A DNA stretch of 64,000 nt from Methylophilus sp. 13 (GCF_015354335.1 NZ_JADKYR010000002.1:372001-436000), one strand, 5' to 3'; positions 9,753-20,537 are shown, numbered from the stretch's first letter. The notes: generated from the sequence alone by a model not told the origin. A program made the numbers and translations.

Positions 9753-10814
9753 TCAATCTTTTGAATGTCTCTGTATATTGCTAATTGCTTGCTCAAGCTG
9801 CTTGAGCTTGAGCTGATATTGTTCCAGATGCCGGATATTGGCCGCGGTCCGCAACCAGTCTGCATGTTTTTGGAATGGCATGAGCGCCGTATAAGTGCCT
9901 GCCTGCTGGATAGAGCGCATAATCATGGAACCAGGCGAGATGGTGACACCATCTGCAATCTGCAGATGGCCCAAAATCATGGCCGCGCCACCGATTTTGC
10001 AATGTTCACCGATCACTGCACTTCCTGCGATGCCCACGCAGCCAGCAATCACCGTATGCGCGCCAATGCGGACATTATGGGCGACCTGTATTAAATTGTC
10101 CAACTTCACACCGTCTGCAATCACAGTGTCATCCAAAGCGCCGCGATCGACTGTGGTATTTGCACCGATATCCACGTGATTTCCGATCACTACCCGGCCT
10201 ATCTGCGGTATTTTAACCCATTCGCCCTGCGCTTCTGCGTAACCAAAGCCATCATTTCCAATAATACAGCCAGAAAACAAATGGCAATGGCTGCCAATCT
10301 GGCTGCCATGCTTGACCACCACACGCGGTTCCAGCACGGTATGCGCACCAATGCTTACATCGTCTTCGATCACGCAACCGGCACCAATTCTGACCCCTTC
10401 GCCCAGAACAACGCGGTCACCAATATAGACCTGCGCCTCAACGGTTAACTCGGACCCATGCTGCACCCCTTGCCCAAGCACGGCGGTTGCATGAATCTGG
10501 TTCTGGTAAGTACGCGGCGGATTCAATAGCGCGGACAGCCTTGCGAAGTAGGCATAAGGATTATCCGTCAGAATACACGGCAGAGCCGTTAAATGCTGAT
10601 GCTCAGGCCGTAAAATGATGGCAGATGCCTGGGTGGCCTGTAAGGATTGCGTGTATTTGGTATCGTTAAAAAAAGCAATGCTGCCTGGCTGCGCCTGCGA
10701 CAAGGAAGCCATGCGAGACACGGTCAGGGCGCTCGCATGTTGTGACTGCTCGCCTAGCCATAGCTCACCTCCCAGAGACGCAACAATCTCTTGTAATGTA
10801 TAGTGTTGCGCCAT
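9753..10814 (-). CDS. lpxD: UDP-3-O-acylglucosamine N-acyltransferase
   Basis: A 353-residue trimeric left-handed beta-helix acyltransferase that adds the second hydroxyacyl chain in lipid A synthesis. An N-terminal uridine-binding domain (about residues 1-100) is followed by many hexapeptide repeats; the catalytic His lies in the [14 protein letters not shown] stretch, and a C-terminal helix ends the protein. It lies between skp (88 bp upstream) and fabZ. Confidence 0.96.
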   Translation of the reverse strand: MAQHYTLQEIVASLGGELWLGEQSQHASALTVSRMASLSQAQPGSIAFFNDTKYTQSLQATQASAIILRPEHQHLTALPCILTDNPYAYFARLSALLNPPRTYQNQIHATAVLGQGVQHGSELTVEAQVYIGDRVVLGEGVRIGAGCVIEDDVSIGAHTVLEPRVVVKHGSQIGSHCHLFSGCIIGNDGFGYAEAQGEWVKIPQIGRVVIGNHVDIGANTTVDRGALDDTVIADGVKLDNLIQVAHNVRIGAHTVIAGCVGIAGSAVIGEHCKIGGAAMILGHLQIADGVTISPGSMIMRSIQQAGTYTALMPFQKHADWLRTAANIRHLEQYQLKLKQLEQAISNIQRHSKD

Positions 10815-10902
10815 AAAAAAACAACCCTAGAAAACAACTTTAGAAAAATAACTCGGAAACAACATGACTGAGCAGCGTACAACCCAAAGCCAGGCAAAAT
10901 CT

Positions 10903-11403
10903 CTATTTTTTACCTAGCAATTTCAGCACTTTATCCGTGATATCAATACGCTTGCTGGCATAAGCAACTCCACTGTAGGCGACTAGATCATAGCCTTCGT
11001 TCTCAGCCACAGTCTGCACCGCTTTATTGATACGTTCTTGCAACAAGGCCAGCTCTTCATTTTTGCGCAAATTAATATCTTCACGCAATTCACGCTGCTT
11101 GCTCTGAAATTCAAGGCGTGAATTGTTCAATTGACGCTCTTTCAGGCGGCGATCTGACTCAGTCAAATTTGAACGATCATGATCGAGCTGCGTTTCCAAC
11201 TCACGAATCTGTTTTTGCAGCTTATCAAGCTCGAGTGAGCGCGGACTAAACTCTTTTTCAAGCTTTTTACCCGTCTCGGCGGTTTGCGGTGCCTCTTGCA
11301 GAAGCTTGTCCACCTGTACATACCCGACTTTGTAATAATCGGCGGCTTGTGCATGTGCACAAGACAATACAATCGCTAGCACGCTAAACCAGATGCTTCT
11401 CAT
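10903..11403 (-). CDS. skp: OmpH/Skp-like periplasmic chaperone
   Basis: A 166-residue precursor with a signal peptide (MRSIWFSVLAIVLSCAHAQA) and a long charged helical region (about residues 40-130), typical of the tentacle helices of Skp, which holds unfolded outer-membrane proteins during transit to BamA. The start at 11403 is supported by a strong AAAGGAGG site; an in-frame start 48 bases upstream would put a non-signal sequence before the signal peptide. It follows bamA and precedes lpxD. Confidence 0.93.
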   Translation of the reverse strand: MRSIWFSVLAIVLSCAHAQAADYYKVGYVQVDKLLQEAPQTAETGKKLEKEFSPRSLELDKLQKQIRELETQLDHDRSNLTESDRRLKERQLNNSRLEFQSKQRELREDINLRKNEELALLQERINKAVQTVAENEGYDLVAYSGVAYASKRIDITDKVLKLLGKK

Positions 11404-11454
11404 GAGAGTCCTCCTTTCCGCGCCAGCATGATGAGTGATTTGACACAGCATGCG

Positions 11455-13776
11455 TTAGAACTGCTGTCCAAACTGGAATTGCAGCACTTGTGTGTTGTCA
11501 TAACTTTTACTATTCAAAGGCTTGGCCAGTACCAATTTCAACGGTCCAAATGGCGACACCCAGGTCACGCCTGCACCGGTTGAGAAACGCAAATATTCCG
11601 AGTTAATCGGATCATCTTGCCCGTAAACTCCCCCCGCATCCAAGAACACACTCAGACGGAACTGACTAGACTGGGTGACGAACGGCACTGGCATAAACAA
11701 TTCCGCATTGCCTAAAACCTCTTTGGTGCCGCCCAGCGCATACGTTGAACCTGACGTTGGGTTTATACCTCTAGGGCCTAATGAAGAGTTCACAAAACCG
11801 CGGACACTGTTTACACCACCCAGATAAAAGTTTTTAAAGAAAGGATAGTTTTTACCACCATAACTGTTCGCATAGCCAACTTGCCCGTTTAGCATGAAGG
11901 TAAAGTTATCATTTAACTCTTTATACCAGGCATGCTGGTAAGTGGTTTTGTAATACTGCAGATTGAGCCCCGGCACACTGACCTCGCCAGAGAGTCTTTG
12001 TAACACACCGCGGTGCGGGAAAAGAATGCTGTCTCTGGAGTCAAAGGTCCAGCTGGCATTGGCCACTAAGGAGTTGCTGTCACAGCCACTGGTATTACCG
12101 CAGAAGTTAATGTATTGGATCGGACTGCTGCTACTCAAGCTGACATTGGTAAAGTCTAGCGTCAGCCCGGCATTGACAAAGTCCCTTTCTGACAGCGGCA
12201 TACCAAAGTTAACACCCACGCCATAAGAACGGCTGCTATAGGTACCCACATTTAACAAACTACTATTGGTATTACCAGTGTTGACGTCACGCCGGTAAAT
12301 ATCAAAACCACGACTGATCCCGTCTGGGGTGAAGTATGGGTTGGTATAGGATAACGAGTAGGTTTTATTGTAGTTACTGGTATTAACCACCAACGCGACA
12401 CGGTTACCGGTGCCGAGGAAGTTCGGCTGGTTGACGTTGAAGCCCAGAATCACGCCACTGCTACTGGACAAACCAGCACCGAACTGGACACTACCGGTGG
12501 CCTTTTCTGCAACCGTCACGTTCATATCGACCTGATCATTGATGCCAGGGACAGAAGGCGTCTCCAGCTCGACCGTGTCAAAGAAGTTCAAGCGCTGGAT
12601 ACGCTCTTTTGAACGCTTGATTTTATCGCCTGCATACCAGGCAGACTCCAGTTGACGCATCTCGCGTCTGACCACCGCGTCACGCGTACGTGTGTTCCCT
12701 TGTACGTTAATCCGTCTGACATAAACTTTACGGCCGGGATCAACAAAGAAGGTAAATGCAACAGTATGCTCTTGCTTGTTGATCTCGGGCACAGCGTTGA
12801 CATTAGCAAAGGCATAGCCTTCTTCGCCCAGCTTGTCATTAATGTTTTTGCTGGCGTCGGTGACTTTTTGGCGATTGAATACTTCGCCATCCTGAATATT
12901 AATCAGTTTGCGCAGATCGTCTTCTGGCAGCAATGTCTCGCCAGCCAGCTTGGTTTTGCTGATATTGTATTTATCACCCTCGGTGATATTGATGGTGATA
13001 TACACGTCCCGCTTGTCTGGCGAAATGGAAACTTGCGTGGAATCAATCGCAAACTCCAGATAGCCCTGGTTCATGTAAAACGAACGTAAGGCTTCCAGGT
13101 CCGCCGTCAGCTTTTGCTTGGAATACTGGTCATCCTTGTTCCACCAGCTCATCCAGTTTGGAGTCGTCAGTTGAAAGTTGGCACGCAAGTCCTGCGTGGT
13201 AAACAAATGATTACCCACGATATTAATATCGCGGATTTTGGCTGCAGGGCCTTCGGTAATCTCAAAGCGGATAGCGACGCGGTTACGCTCCAGCGGACTT
13301 GCCGTGGCTTTAACCTCTGCGCTGTACTTGCCTTGCGACAGATACTGGCGCTTGATTTCCTGTTCTGCGCGATCTAACTGGGCTTTATCAAAAATCTGCC
13401 CTTCGGCAATGCCGATCTGCTTCAGGCCCTCTTTGATTTTGTCCGTTTGAAACGATTTGTTTCCGCTAAAATCAATTTGTGAGATAGAGGGACGCTCCTG
13501 AACGGTGACAACCAGGACATCGCCTTCATTTTCAATACGCACATCCTTGAAAAATCCGGTGGCATAGAGGGATTTAATCGCTTGCGCAGCTTTTTCATCA
13601 CTCATGACATCGCCCACCTGCATGGGCAGATAGTTAAATACAGTCCCAGCCTCGGTGCGTTGCAAACCTTCAACGCGGATATCTGAAATGACAAACGGTT
13701 CTGTGGCGTAAGCGCTGAAATGCATCACCCCAGCTAACAAACCCAACCACAATTTGGAACTTGATTTTATTCTCAT
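11455..13776 (-). CDS. bamA: Outer membrane protein assembly factor BamA
   Basis: A 773-residue Omp85 protein that inserts beta-barrel proteins into the outer membrane. A signal peptide ends around residue 24; five POTRA domains occupy roughly residues 25-425; the C-terminal barrel contains the VRGF motif of loop 6 (GVNSVRGFVNSSLGPRG) and ends in the aromatic FQFGQQF. Length is normal. It lies between rseP and skp in the envelope-biogenesis run. Confidence 0.97.
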   Translation of the reverse strand: MRIKSSSKLWLGLLAGVMHFSAYATEPFVISDIRVEGLQRTEAGTVFNYLPMQVGDVMSDEKAAQAIKSLYATGFFKDVRIENEGDVLVVTVQERPSISQIDFSGNKSFQTDKIKEGLKQIGIAEGQIFDKAQLDRAEQEIKRQYLSQGKYSAEVKATASPLERNRVAIRFEITEGPAAKIRDINIVGNHLFTTQDLRANFQLTTPNWMSWWNKDDQYSKQKLTADLEALRSFYMNQGYLEFAIDSTQVSISPDKRDVYITINITEGDKYNISKTKLAGETLLPEDDLRKLINIQDGEVFNRQKVTDASKNINDKLGEEGYAFANVNAVPEINKQEHTVAFTFFVDPGRKVYVRRINVQGNTRTRDAVVRREMRQLESAWYAGDKIKRSKERIQRLNFFDTVELETPSVPGINDQVDMNVTVAEKATGSVQFGAGLSSSSGVILGFNVNQPNFLGTGNRVALVVNTSNYNKTYSLSYTNPYFTPDGISRGFDIYRRDVNTGNTNSSLLNVGTYSSRSYGVGVNFGMPLSERDFVNAGLTLDFTNVSLSSSSPIQYINFCGNTSGCDSNSLVANASWTFDSRDSILFPHRGVLQRLSGEVSVPGLNLQYYKTTYQHAWYKELNDNFTFMLNGQVGYANSYGGKNYPFFKNFYLGGVNSVRGFVNSSLGPRGINPTSGSTYALGGTKEVLGNAELFMPVPFVTQSSQFRLSVFLDAGGVYGQDDPINSEYLRFSTGAGVTWVSPFGPLKLVLAKPLNSKSYDNTQVLQFQFGQQF

Positions 13777-13787
13777 TAACTATGCTT

Positions 13788-15152
13788 TCAACCAATCAGG
13801 TAGCGATTAATGTCGTTAAAAAAAGCAATTAACATTAACGCGCCCAATATACCCAAACCCAGTCGCTGACCAATCGCCAGCACACGTTCAGGTAACGGTT
13901 CTCCTCGTATCAACTCCGCCATATGATACAACAAATGACCGCCATCCAATACTGGAATCGGTAGCAGATTCATGACGGCAATACTGATACTGAGCAAAGC
14001 AATAAAGCCGATGTAAGGTTTAATGCCCATATCGGCCGACTCACCAGCCGCATCGGCAATACTGACCGGGCCACTGATCGCCTTGAGTGATGCCTGACCC
14101 GTGACCATTTTTCCCAGCATTTTGAGGGTGAAGGCAATGGTCTCCTGCATTTTTTCCAACGCCCGGCCCGCCGCCTGCATCAGACTAAAGTGCCTGACCA
14201 CTTGATAAGGCGTCAAATCCACTGCTGCCATATCCACAGCCGCCCCCAGACGGCCAATTTTCTGACCACCTTGCAGAGTCAGTTCTGGCAAAAGTTTGAC
14301 TTCATAGGATCTTTCAGCCCGCTGGTATTCCAGCTTTAGCGCTTGCTCGGGACTCGCACGGACCAGTTTGACGAATTGCTGCCAGTCTGCAATCGGCTTT
14401 TGATTCACCTTGAGGATACGATCCCCAGGCTGCAAGCCACTTTTCTCAGCCACCGAGCCAGGCAAGACTTCCCCAATCACTGCTGGCACCGTCGGCATCA
14501 ATACGGCCAATCCCACTTTCTGCATCACCTCGCCATCTGGCTCGCCCGCTAACTGTTGCAGCGGCAACTGATGCTGATGCAGCTCGCCTTGCGGGGTTTT
14601 AGTCACGACACGCAGGCTATGGTGTGCCATCCATTGATCCAGCATTTGCCACTGCACCTCTTGCCATGTCGCCACCGCTTGACCATCCAGCGATACAATC
14701 AGATCGCCTTGGCGCAGTTTGGCGGCCGCAGCCAATGAGCCAGGCTCGACCGGACCAATCAAGGGTTTTAGGCCAGTCTCGCCTTGCGCAATCAATCCCC
14801 AATAACACACGAATGCCAGGAGCAGATTGGCCAGCGGGCCGGCAAATACGATCCACATTTTGGCCGCAATGGACTGACGATCAAAGGCCTGCGACCAATC
14901 CACATCGGGACGAGAAGGCATTTCAGTCGCTTCACGGCTATCCAGCATTTTGACGTAGCCGCCGAGCGGGATCCAGGAAAGCACCCATTCTGTGGCCTGG
15001 GGATGGGCTTGAAACTTGAAAATCGGCCGACCGAAGCCGATGGAAAATTTCAGGACACGCACGCCACAACTGCGGGCGGCCAAATAGTGGCCAAACTCAT
15101 GGATAGTCACCAGCACGCCTATGGCGACAATAAAAGCCCAGACCGAAGTCAT
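13788..15152 (-). CDS. rseP: Site-2 zinc metalloprotease RseP
   Basis: A 454-residue inner-membrane protease that cleaves anti-sigma factors and signal-peptide remnants inside the membrane. The HEFGH zinc motif is near residue 18, and the second motif PVLDGGH lies near residue 400; two PDZ domains lie between (around residues 115-290). Its start overlaps the stop of dxr by four bases. Position between dxr and bamA is the standard arrangement. Confidence 0.96.
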   Translation of the reverse strand: MTSVWAFIVAIGVLVTIHEFGHYLAARSCGVRVLKFSIGFGRPIFKFQAHPQATEWVLSWIPLGGYVKMLDSREATEMPSRPDVDWSQAFDRQSIAAKMWIVFAGPLANLLLAFVCYWGLIAQGETGLKPLIGPVEPGSLAAAAKLRQGDLIVSLDGQAVATWQEVQWQMLDQWMAHHSLRVVTKTPQGELHQHQLPLQQLAGEPDGEVMQKVGLAVLMPTVPAVIGEVLPGSVAEKSGLQPGDRILKVNQKPIADWQQFVKLVRASPEQALKLEYQRAERSYEVKLLPELTLQGGQKIGRLGAAVDMAAVDLTPYQVVRHFSLMQAAGRALEKMQETIAFTLKMLGKMVTGQASLKAISGPVSIADAAGESADMGIKPYIGFIALLSISIAVMNLLPIPVLDGGHLLYHMAELIRGEPLPERVLAIGQRLGLGILGALMLIAFFNDINRYLIG

Positions 15153-16357
15153 ACACTCGCCACCTTGCGCAAGGGGCTGACCGCCTGCGCAGCCAGCGCA
15201 TGCTCGACAAACTGTCTGGCTTGCTGATCAACCGCCAGCAATTGCTCAATAGAGCTGACTGTTTCGACCGGCAGCGATTGCAAGGTACGTTCTATCAGGC
15301 ATGGAATATCCAGATAATGGATTTTTTCCTGCAAAAAGGCAGCGACCGCCACTTCGTTGGCGGCATTCAGGATTGCTGGCGCCGTGCCGGCTGCAGCCAA
15401 GGCCTCATAAGCCAGACGCAAACAGGGGAAACGTTGCGTATCAGGCGCCTCGAACTCCAGCTTGGCGACGTCAATCAAACTCAAGGGTTTGACCCCAGAG
15501 GCAATTCGGTCTGGATAGCCCAAGCCATAGGCAATTGGCGTACGCATGTCTGGATTACCCAGTTGCGCCAGAATGCTGCCATCCACATAAGAGACCATAG
15601 AGTGAATCACACTTTGTGGATGCACAACGACTTCTATCTGATCTGGACGCGCATCAAACAACCAGCGCGCCTCAATCACTTCCAGCCCCTTGTTCATCAA
15701 GGTTGAGGAGTCTATCGTAATTTTTGCACCCATCACCCAGTTCGGGTGCTTGAGCGCCAAGGCAGGCGTCACTTCCTGCAATTGTGTCTGTGTATACCCG
15801 CGGAACGGGCCGCCTGACGCGGTGAGAATAATCTGATTCACACCGACATCTGCCAGCGCTTGATAGCTCTGACGCGGCATGGCCTGAAAGATCGCGTTAT
15901 GCTCGCTGTCAATCGGCAACAAAGTGGCCTGACCTTGCGTGACAGCATCCATAAACAATTGGCCAGCCATCACCAGGGTTTCTTTATTTGCCAGCAGGAT
16001 TTTCTTACCCGCACGCGCCGCGGCCAAGGCAGGCAACAATCCGGCAGCCCCGACCACGGCCGCCATCACGATGCTGACGTCTTCATGCGCAGCGACTTCA
16101 CTCAAACCATCTACGCCAGACAATACCTCCACCGGCAGTTGCTCGGCAGCCAGGCATTGTTTTAGTTGTCGCGCGGCTTCCGCATCCTGCATCACAGCAA
16201 ATCTTGGCCGGTATTGGGCACACTGTTGCAACATGAGGTCGACCCGACTGTGTGCTGCCAGCGCGAACACGCCATAGCGCTCAGGATGCTGGGCAATCAC
16301 ATCCAGCGTCTGCTGACCGATGGTGCCAGTGCTGCCTAGTATGGTGACGTATTGCAA
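15149..16357 (-). CDS. dxr: 1-deoxy-D-xylulose-5-phosphate reductoisomerase
   Basis: A 402-residue NADPH-dependent enzyme of the MEP isoprenoid pathway that forms 2-C-methyl-D-erythritol 4-phosphate. The Rossmann motif GSTGTIGQQTLDVI is at residues 8-21; LLANKETLVMAG and ILTASGGPFRGY are substrate-site signatures; the metal ligands fall in the LPIDSEHNAIFQ region. It lies between cdsA and rseP, sharing four bases with the latter. The same run holds uppS, an isoprenoid user. Confidence 0.97.
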   Translation of the reverse strand: MQYVTILGSTGTIGQQTLDVIAQHPERYGVFALAAHSRVDLMLQQCAQYRPRFAVMQDAEAARQLKQCLAAEQLPVEVLSGVDGLSEVAAHEDVSIVMAAVVGAAGLLPALAAARAGKKILLANKETLVMAGQLFMDAVTQGQATLLPIDSEHNAIFQAMPRQSYQALADVGVNQIILTASGGPFRGYTQTQLQEVTPALALKHPNWVMGAKITIDSSTLMNKGLEVIEARWLFDARPDQIEVVVHPQSVIHSMVSYVDGSILAQLGNPDMRTPIAYGLGYPDRIASGVKPLSLIDVAKLEFEAPDTQRFPCLRLAYEALAAAGTAPAILNAANEVAVAAFLQEKIHYLDIPCLIERTLQSLPVETVSSIEQLLAVDQQARQFVEHALAAQAVSPLRKVASV

Positions 16358-16366
16358 ATCAACCTC

Positions 16367-17194
16367 TTAAAATGAATGAGCTTGCGCGCAGAAGTGAAAC
16401 CAGAACAGCAGACACAGCCCGACCGGCAACGCTGGCACAACGCCATCGACCCGATCCAGCAAGCCGCCATGCCCAGGCAAAAACTGTCCACTATCCTTGA
16501 GGTTGGCTCGGCGCTTGAAAAATGACTCAAACAAATCGCCATAAATACCCACCACCGTCACCAGCCACAAGCCTGGGAAAATCCAGCCTGTAGCCACCCA
16601 GCCGCTGCCATACAAAATCCCCGCATAGCCTGTGACGGCGATTAACGCCCCAAGCACGCCTTCCCAGGTTTTGCCTGGACTGATGGCTGGCGCCAGTTTG
16701 TGACGGCCAAATTGTTTACCCGCAAAATAAGCCGCACTGTCAGCCAGCCAAATGGTGGAAATAATCACCAGCAGCACATAGGGATTCACCGCTTTTGCGA
16801 CAACCAACGCCATCCATAACGACAGCATCAGTCCGGCACCCACCCATGCATTCACAAAGGCACTGTTAAAAAAAATATTGAAGTACAAGGCCACTGGCAC
16901 AATCAATAGCCAGAATAGGCTGGCAAGTGCAAAGACCTGTAACGATTGATAAAAAAACCAGTGAAAGCCCAAGTTAAGCAGACCAAACAACAGGATTACG
17001 CCTGCCAGACTAGAAATTGCCAGATACAGCGCGGTTTGCACACGATTAAACTGCAAAAAGCCAGACCATTCACGCAGGCAGACTAGCGACAACCCCAACA
17101 TAATCAGGGCCCAAGCCAGCAATGGCAGCAAAAATAAGGCTGGCAAAAACAATCCCAGCAAGATAACCGCAGTCACAATTCTTGTTTTTAGCAT
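16367..17194 (-). CDS. cdsA: Phosphatidate cytidylyltransferase (CDP-diglyceride synthase)
   Basis: A 275-residue polytopic membrane enzyme making CDP-diacylglycerol from CTP and phosphatidate. The C-terminal signature with SPGKTWEGVLGALI and a second LKDSGQFLPGHGGLLDRVD stretch marks the family. About eight membrane helices are visible. The reading frame is open far upstream into uppS, but the hydrophobic start MLKTRIVTAVILLG at 17194, 19 bp after the uppS stop, is the sensible one. Confidence 0.95.
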   Translation of the reverse strand: MLKTRIVTAVILLGLFLPALFLLPLLAWALIMLGLSLVCLREWSGFLQFNRVQTALYLAISSLAGVILLFGLLNLGFHWFFYQSLQVFALASLFWLLIVPVALYFNIFFNSAFVNAWVGAGLMLSLWMALVVAKAVNPYVLLVIISTIWLADSAAYFAGKQFGRHKLAPAISPGKTWEGVLGALIAVTGYAGILYGSGWVATGWIFPGLWLVTVVGIYGDLFESFFKRRANLKDSGQFLPGHGGLLDRVDGVVPALPVGLCLLFWFHFCAQAHSF

Positions 17195-17213
17195 ATCCTT
17201 GCTTTTAGTCTCT

Positions 17214-17972
17214 CTAGGCGTCGCTACCATCAACCAGTTGCTCACTGGTGCGGCCAAAGCGGCGTTCACGTTGACGGTATGAAGAGAGTGCGGCTTCAAA
17301 GGCGTCATCATCAAAATCGGGCCACAAGGTGGGCGTAAAGTACAATTCCGTGTAAGCCAACTGCCAGAGTAAAAAATTACTGATGCGGGTTTCACCACCA
17401 GTGCGGATAAACAAATCCGGCTCTGGCGCATATGGCATGGAAAGGTAAGGCAGCAGATCACACTCCTCGATCTGCTTGAGGTCGGGCCGTGTCTGCATTA
17501 ACTGGTTCATGGCATTGACCACATCCCAGCGCCCACCGTAATTGACAGCAATCGTCAACACCAGTCCGGTATTGGCAGCCGTTTTCGCTTCGGCCTCGAT
17601 CATTTTTTGCTGTAATGCCGCGTTAAAGGCACTACGATCACCAATCAGTTTCAGGATCACGTTGGCATCATGCAGTTTCTTGACTTCGCGGTCCAGGGCC
17701 TCCAGAAACAGGCTCATCAAAAAAGTCACTTCCTCCTGCGGGCGGCGCCAGTTTTCACTGCTAAACGCAAACAGGGTGAGGTAGTTGATTTGCAGCCGGA
17801 CACAGGCCTTGACCATGGCGCGCACAGATTCCAGGCCACGTTGATGCCCGGCGACACGGGGCAAAAAACGTTTTTTGGCCCAGCGCCCATTGCCATCCAT
17901 AATGACGGCGACGTGCTGGGGCACTTCCTGAACAGGCGGGACTTCTTTGGTAGAGCTGGAGAAAAAACCCAA
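17214..17972 (-). CDS. uppS: Isoprenyl transferase (undecaprenyl diphosphate synthase)
   Basis: A 252-residue cis-prenyltransferase that makes undecaprenyl diphosphate for peptidoglycan and O-antigen carriers. HVAVIMDGNGRWAKKR near residue 20 contains the catalytic Asp; the FAFSSENWRRP and RTGGETRISNFLLWQ motifs are also intact. It lies 27 bp downstream of frr and just before cdsA, the standard frr-uppS-cdsA-dxr order. Confidence 0.97.
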   Translation of the reverse strand: MGFFSSSTKEVPPVQEVPQHVAVIMDGNGRWAKKRFLPRVAGHQRGLESVRAMVKACVRLQINYLTLFAFSSENWRRPQEEVTFLMSLFLEALDREVKKLHDANVILKLIGDRSAFNAALQQKMIEAEAKTAANTGLVLTIAVNYGGRWDVVNAMNQLMQTRPDLKQIEECDLLPYLSMPYAPEPDLFIRTGGETRISNFLLWQLAYTELYFTPTLWPDFDDDAFEAALSSYRQRERRFGRTSEQLVDGSDA

Positions 17973-17999
17973 AACAGTTTCCGTTCGCGCAAATGGCTG

Positions 18000-18557
18000 T
18001 TAAACAGCCATCAGGTCCGCTTCTTTTTGTTGCAGAATTTTATCGACTTCCGCCACAGCTTTGTCTGTCATTTTTTGCACTTCCTCTTGTGCGCGGCGCT
18101 CATCATCTTCAGAAATGGCTTTGTCTTTAATCAGTTTTTTCAGAGCATCGTTTGCATCACGGCGCACATTACGGATCGCCACTTTGGCGCCCTCGCCTTC
18201 CTGACGCACAATTTTGGCGAGGTCGCGGCGACGCTCTTCGGTCAACATAGGCATAGGTACGCGAATCAAATCACCATTGGTGGCCGGGTTCAGGCCTAAA
18301 TCACAGTCTCTAATCGCTTTTTCAACTTTGGCAATCATGTTTTTCTCATAGGGCTGCACATTCAAGGTACGTGCATCACCCAAATTGACATTCGCAACTT
18401 GATTGACTGCCACCATAGAGCCGTAATACTCCACCATCACATGATCCAGCAAGCCGGTGTGTGCACGGCCAGTACGGATTTTTGCCAGATCCACTTTCAG
18501 GGATTCCAGCGATTTATGCATTTTCTGCTCGGCAGATTTTTTAATGTCTTCAACCAT
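18000..18557 (-). CDS. frr: Ribosome recycling factor
   Basis: A 185-residue protein, exactly the usual length, which with EF-G splits post-termination ribosomes. The three-helix-bundle core contains the [16 protein letters not shown] and [16 protein letters not shown] signatures. The start is the ATG at 18557 with GGAG seven bases upstream; a TTG four codons earlier overlaps that site and is rejected. It follows pyrH by 26 bp. Confidence 0.97.
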   Translation of the reverse strand: MVEDIKKSAEQKMHKSLESLKVDLAKIRTGRAHTGLLDHVMVEYYGSMVAVNQVANVNLGDARTLNVQPYEKNMIAKVEKAIRDCDLGLNPATNGDLIRVPMPMLTEERRRDLAKIVRQEGEGAKVAIRNVRRDANDALKKLIKDKAISEDDERRAQEEVQKMTDKAVAEVDKILQQKEADLMAV

Positions 18558-18583
18558 TTGATTCTCCAATCGACACGCGGGGC

Positions 18584-19300
18584 TTAAGCCATCACGCGTG
18601 TACCTTCATTTTCACCCAGAATGACACGCTTCAACGCGCCTTCTTTAAAGATACTGAATACCGCAATCGGCATTTTCTGATCTCGGCACAGCGTAAATGC
18701 AGTTGCATCCATCACTTTGAGGTTTTTATTGATCGCCTCGTCGTAGGTCACCATATCATAACGGGTCGCTGTCGGATCTTTTTTCGGATCTGCCGTGTAA
18801 ATGCCATCGACCTTGGTCGCCTTCAATACAATTTCGGCATCAATCTCAACGCCGCGCAAAGCAGCTGCCGTGTCCGTGGTAAAAAACGGATTCCCGGTAC
18901 CCGCGCCAAAAATCACCACCTTACCTTCTTCCAGGTAACGAATGGCTTTACCGCGGATATAAGGCTCAGCGACCGCCTCAATATTCAATGCACTCTGCAC
19001 ACGTGCTGGCAAGCCTGCGTGCTTCATGGCATCCTGCAAGGCCATCGCGTTCATCACCGTGGCCAGCATACCCATGTAATCCGCAGTTGCCCGGTCCATA
19101 CCCTCTGCGGCAGGGGCAACACCGCGAAAAATATTGCCACCGCCGATGACTATGCCTACCTGTACGCCCATACTGACGATTTCTTTGACTTGCGCAACAA
19201 TAGCCGTCACTGTTTCGCGATTAATGCCATATGCGTCATCGCCCATCAGCGCTTCACCTGATAACTTGAGTAATATGCGCTTGAAAACAGGTTGTGCCAT
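18584..19300 (-). CDS. pyrH: UMP kinase
   Basis: A 238-residue amino-acid-kinase-fold enzyme that phosphorylates [19 protein letters not shown] at the N terminus, GGGNIFRG and a [18 protein letters not shown]-type stretch are the substrate-binding signatures. It is separated from tsf by about 214 bp that hold the tsf terminator, so it may have its own promoter. pyrH-frr-uppS-cdsA continue from here. Confidence 0.97.
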   Translation of the reverse strand: MAQPVFKRILLKLSGEALMGDDAYGINRETVTAIVAQVKEIVSMGVQVGIVIGGGNIFRGVAPAAEGMDRATADYMGMLATVMNAMALQDAMKHAGLPARVQSALNIEAVAEPYIRGKAIRYLEEGKVVIFGAGTGNPFFTTDTAAALRGVEIDAEIVLKATKVDGIYTADPKKDPTATRYDMVTYDEAINKNLKVMDATAFTLCRDQKMPIAVFSIFKEGALKRVILGENEGTRVMA

Positions 19301-19427
19301 AATTATTTTCCCAAACTCAAAAATGTGCCTATTTAATCACAAAAACGTCATTTTTTGGATGTTGCAGGCGCAATTAGAAATAAAACTAGTGATTCGCGGT
19401 AAAACCACAAGGCTGATCCATAAAAAC

Positions 19428-19463
19428 CAAAATTCAGCCATAAAACAAAATTCAGCCATAAAA
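19428..19463. repeat. Two perfect tandem copies of an 18-bp unit
   Basis: CAAAATTCAGCCATAAAA is present twice back to back (19428-19445 and 19446-19463) between the tsf terminator and pyrH. The second copy runs into the A-tract of the terminator. No gene overlaps it. It is too short for a CRISPR array. Confidence 0.85.
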
Positions 19464-19491
19464 AAAGTGGAATCCTAAGATTCCACTTTTT
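19461..19491 (-). terminator. Rho-independent terminator after tsf
   Basis: A stem of AAAGTGGAATC against GATTCCACTTT around a CTAA loop, with a T-run on the minus-strand side. It lies 24 bp after the tsf stop codon and should end the rpsB-tsf transcript before pyrH. Confidence 0.88.
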
Positions 19492-19514
19492 GTGAGACGC
19501 TACTAGCCAGTCAA

Positions 19515-20390
19515 TTAGACTTTTGCAGCAGCAGCCACTTCAGCCGCGTAATCGACTACGGCTTTTTCAATGCCTTCACCCACGATGTACATGCTGAAAG
19601 AAGCCACGCTTGCCCCTTTGGATTTCAGCAATTGCTCAATGCTCAGCTTGTCATCTTTCACAAAGGCCTGGCTCAGCAAAGTCACTTCTTTCAAGAACTT
19701 CTGCACCGTACCTTCTGCAATTTTTTCCAGCATGGCTTCTGGCTTGCCAGCTTCTTTGGCTTTTTCGATAGCCACACGACGCTCGGCTTCAATCAGCGCA
19801 GCATCCACACCACTGGCATCCAGCGATTTTGGTTTGGCTGCAGCAATATGCATTGCAATGTCTTTACCCAGCGCTTCGTCACCACCCACCAGATCAACCA
19901 GCACACCAATTTTGCTACCATGCACATAGCTGAACAATTGGCCTTGTGCTTGTGTACGCACAAAACGACGTGGGGTGATGTTTTCGCCAATTTTACCAAC
20001 CAGTTGCGCACGCACAGACTCCGCTGTTTCGCCACGCAATGGTAAAGCCCCTACCGCGTCAATGTCAGCAGGATTGTTTTCGTTCACAGTTTGTGCCAAG
20101 TCGCTTACAAACTTGAGGAATTCTTCGTTCTTGGCGCAGAAGTCAGTTTCAGAGTTCACTTCGATCAGTGTACCCAGTTTGCCATCAGCGGTAATGCTGA
20201 TGCCTACGGTGCCTTCTGCAGCCACACGACCAGCCGCTTTGCTTGCCTTGTTACCAAAGCGTACACGCAGAATTTCTTCCGCACGAGCCATATCGCCTTC
20301 AGCTTCTGTCAAAGCCTTTTTACAGTCCATCATTGGGGCATCGGTGCGCTCACGTAAGTCTTTCACCATGCTTGCGGTAATTTCAGCCAT
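19515..20390 (-). CDS. tsf: Translation elongation factor Ts
   Basis: A 291-residue guanine nucleotide exchange factor for EF-Tu. The N-terminal UBA-like domain starts at [23 protein letters not shown] (signature split here over residues 4-26), and the [12 protein letters not shown] stretch near residue 80 is the core contact region with EF-Tu. Length is normal. It follows rpsB by 184 bp, with a possible attenuating terminator between them, as in many bacteria. Confidence 0.97.
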   Translation of the reverse strand: MAEITASMVKDLRERTDAPMMDCKKALTEAEGDMARAEEILRVRFGNKASKAAGRVAAEGTVGISITADGKLGTLIEVNSETDFCAKNEEFLKFVSDLAQTVNENNPADIDAVGALPLRGETAESVRAQLVGKIGENITPRRFVRTQAQGQLFSYVHGSKIGVLVDLVGGDEALGKDIAMHIAAAKPKSLDASGVDAALIEAERRVAIEKAKEAGKPEAMLEKIAEGTVQKFLKEVTLLSQAFVKDDKLSIEQLLKSKGASVASFSMYIVGEGIEKAVVDYAAEVAAAAKV

Positions 20391-20537
20391 TTATTTGCTC
20401 CTTTTATTCAACGACCTGAGCGGCCGCCATCAATATTCTTTTCACTATACAGAGACTGTGTGACAGCCAGATTGCGCCAGACACCAGCGCATTTACGTGC
20501 CCATTCTGTCAGCCTATGCAACAGAAGACACAATAGA

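Noticed and set aside
19428-19463. Short tandem repeats as a CRISPR array
   Set aside because: Only two directly adjacent copies and no spacers; no cas genes in the window.
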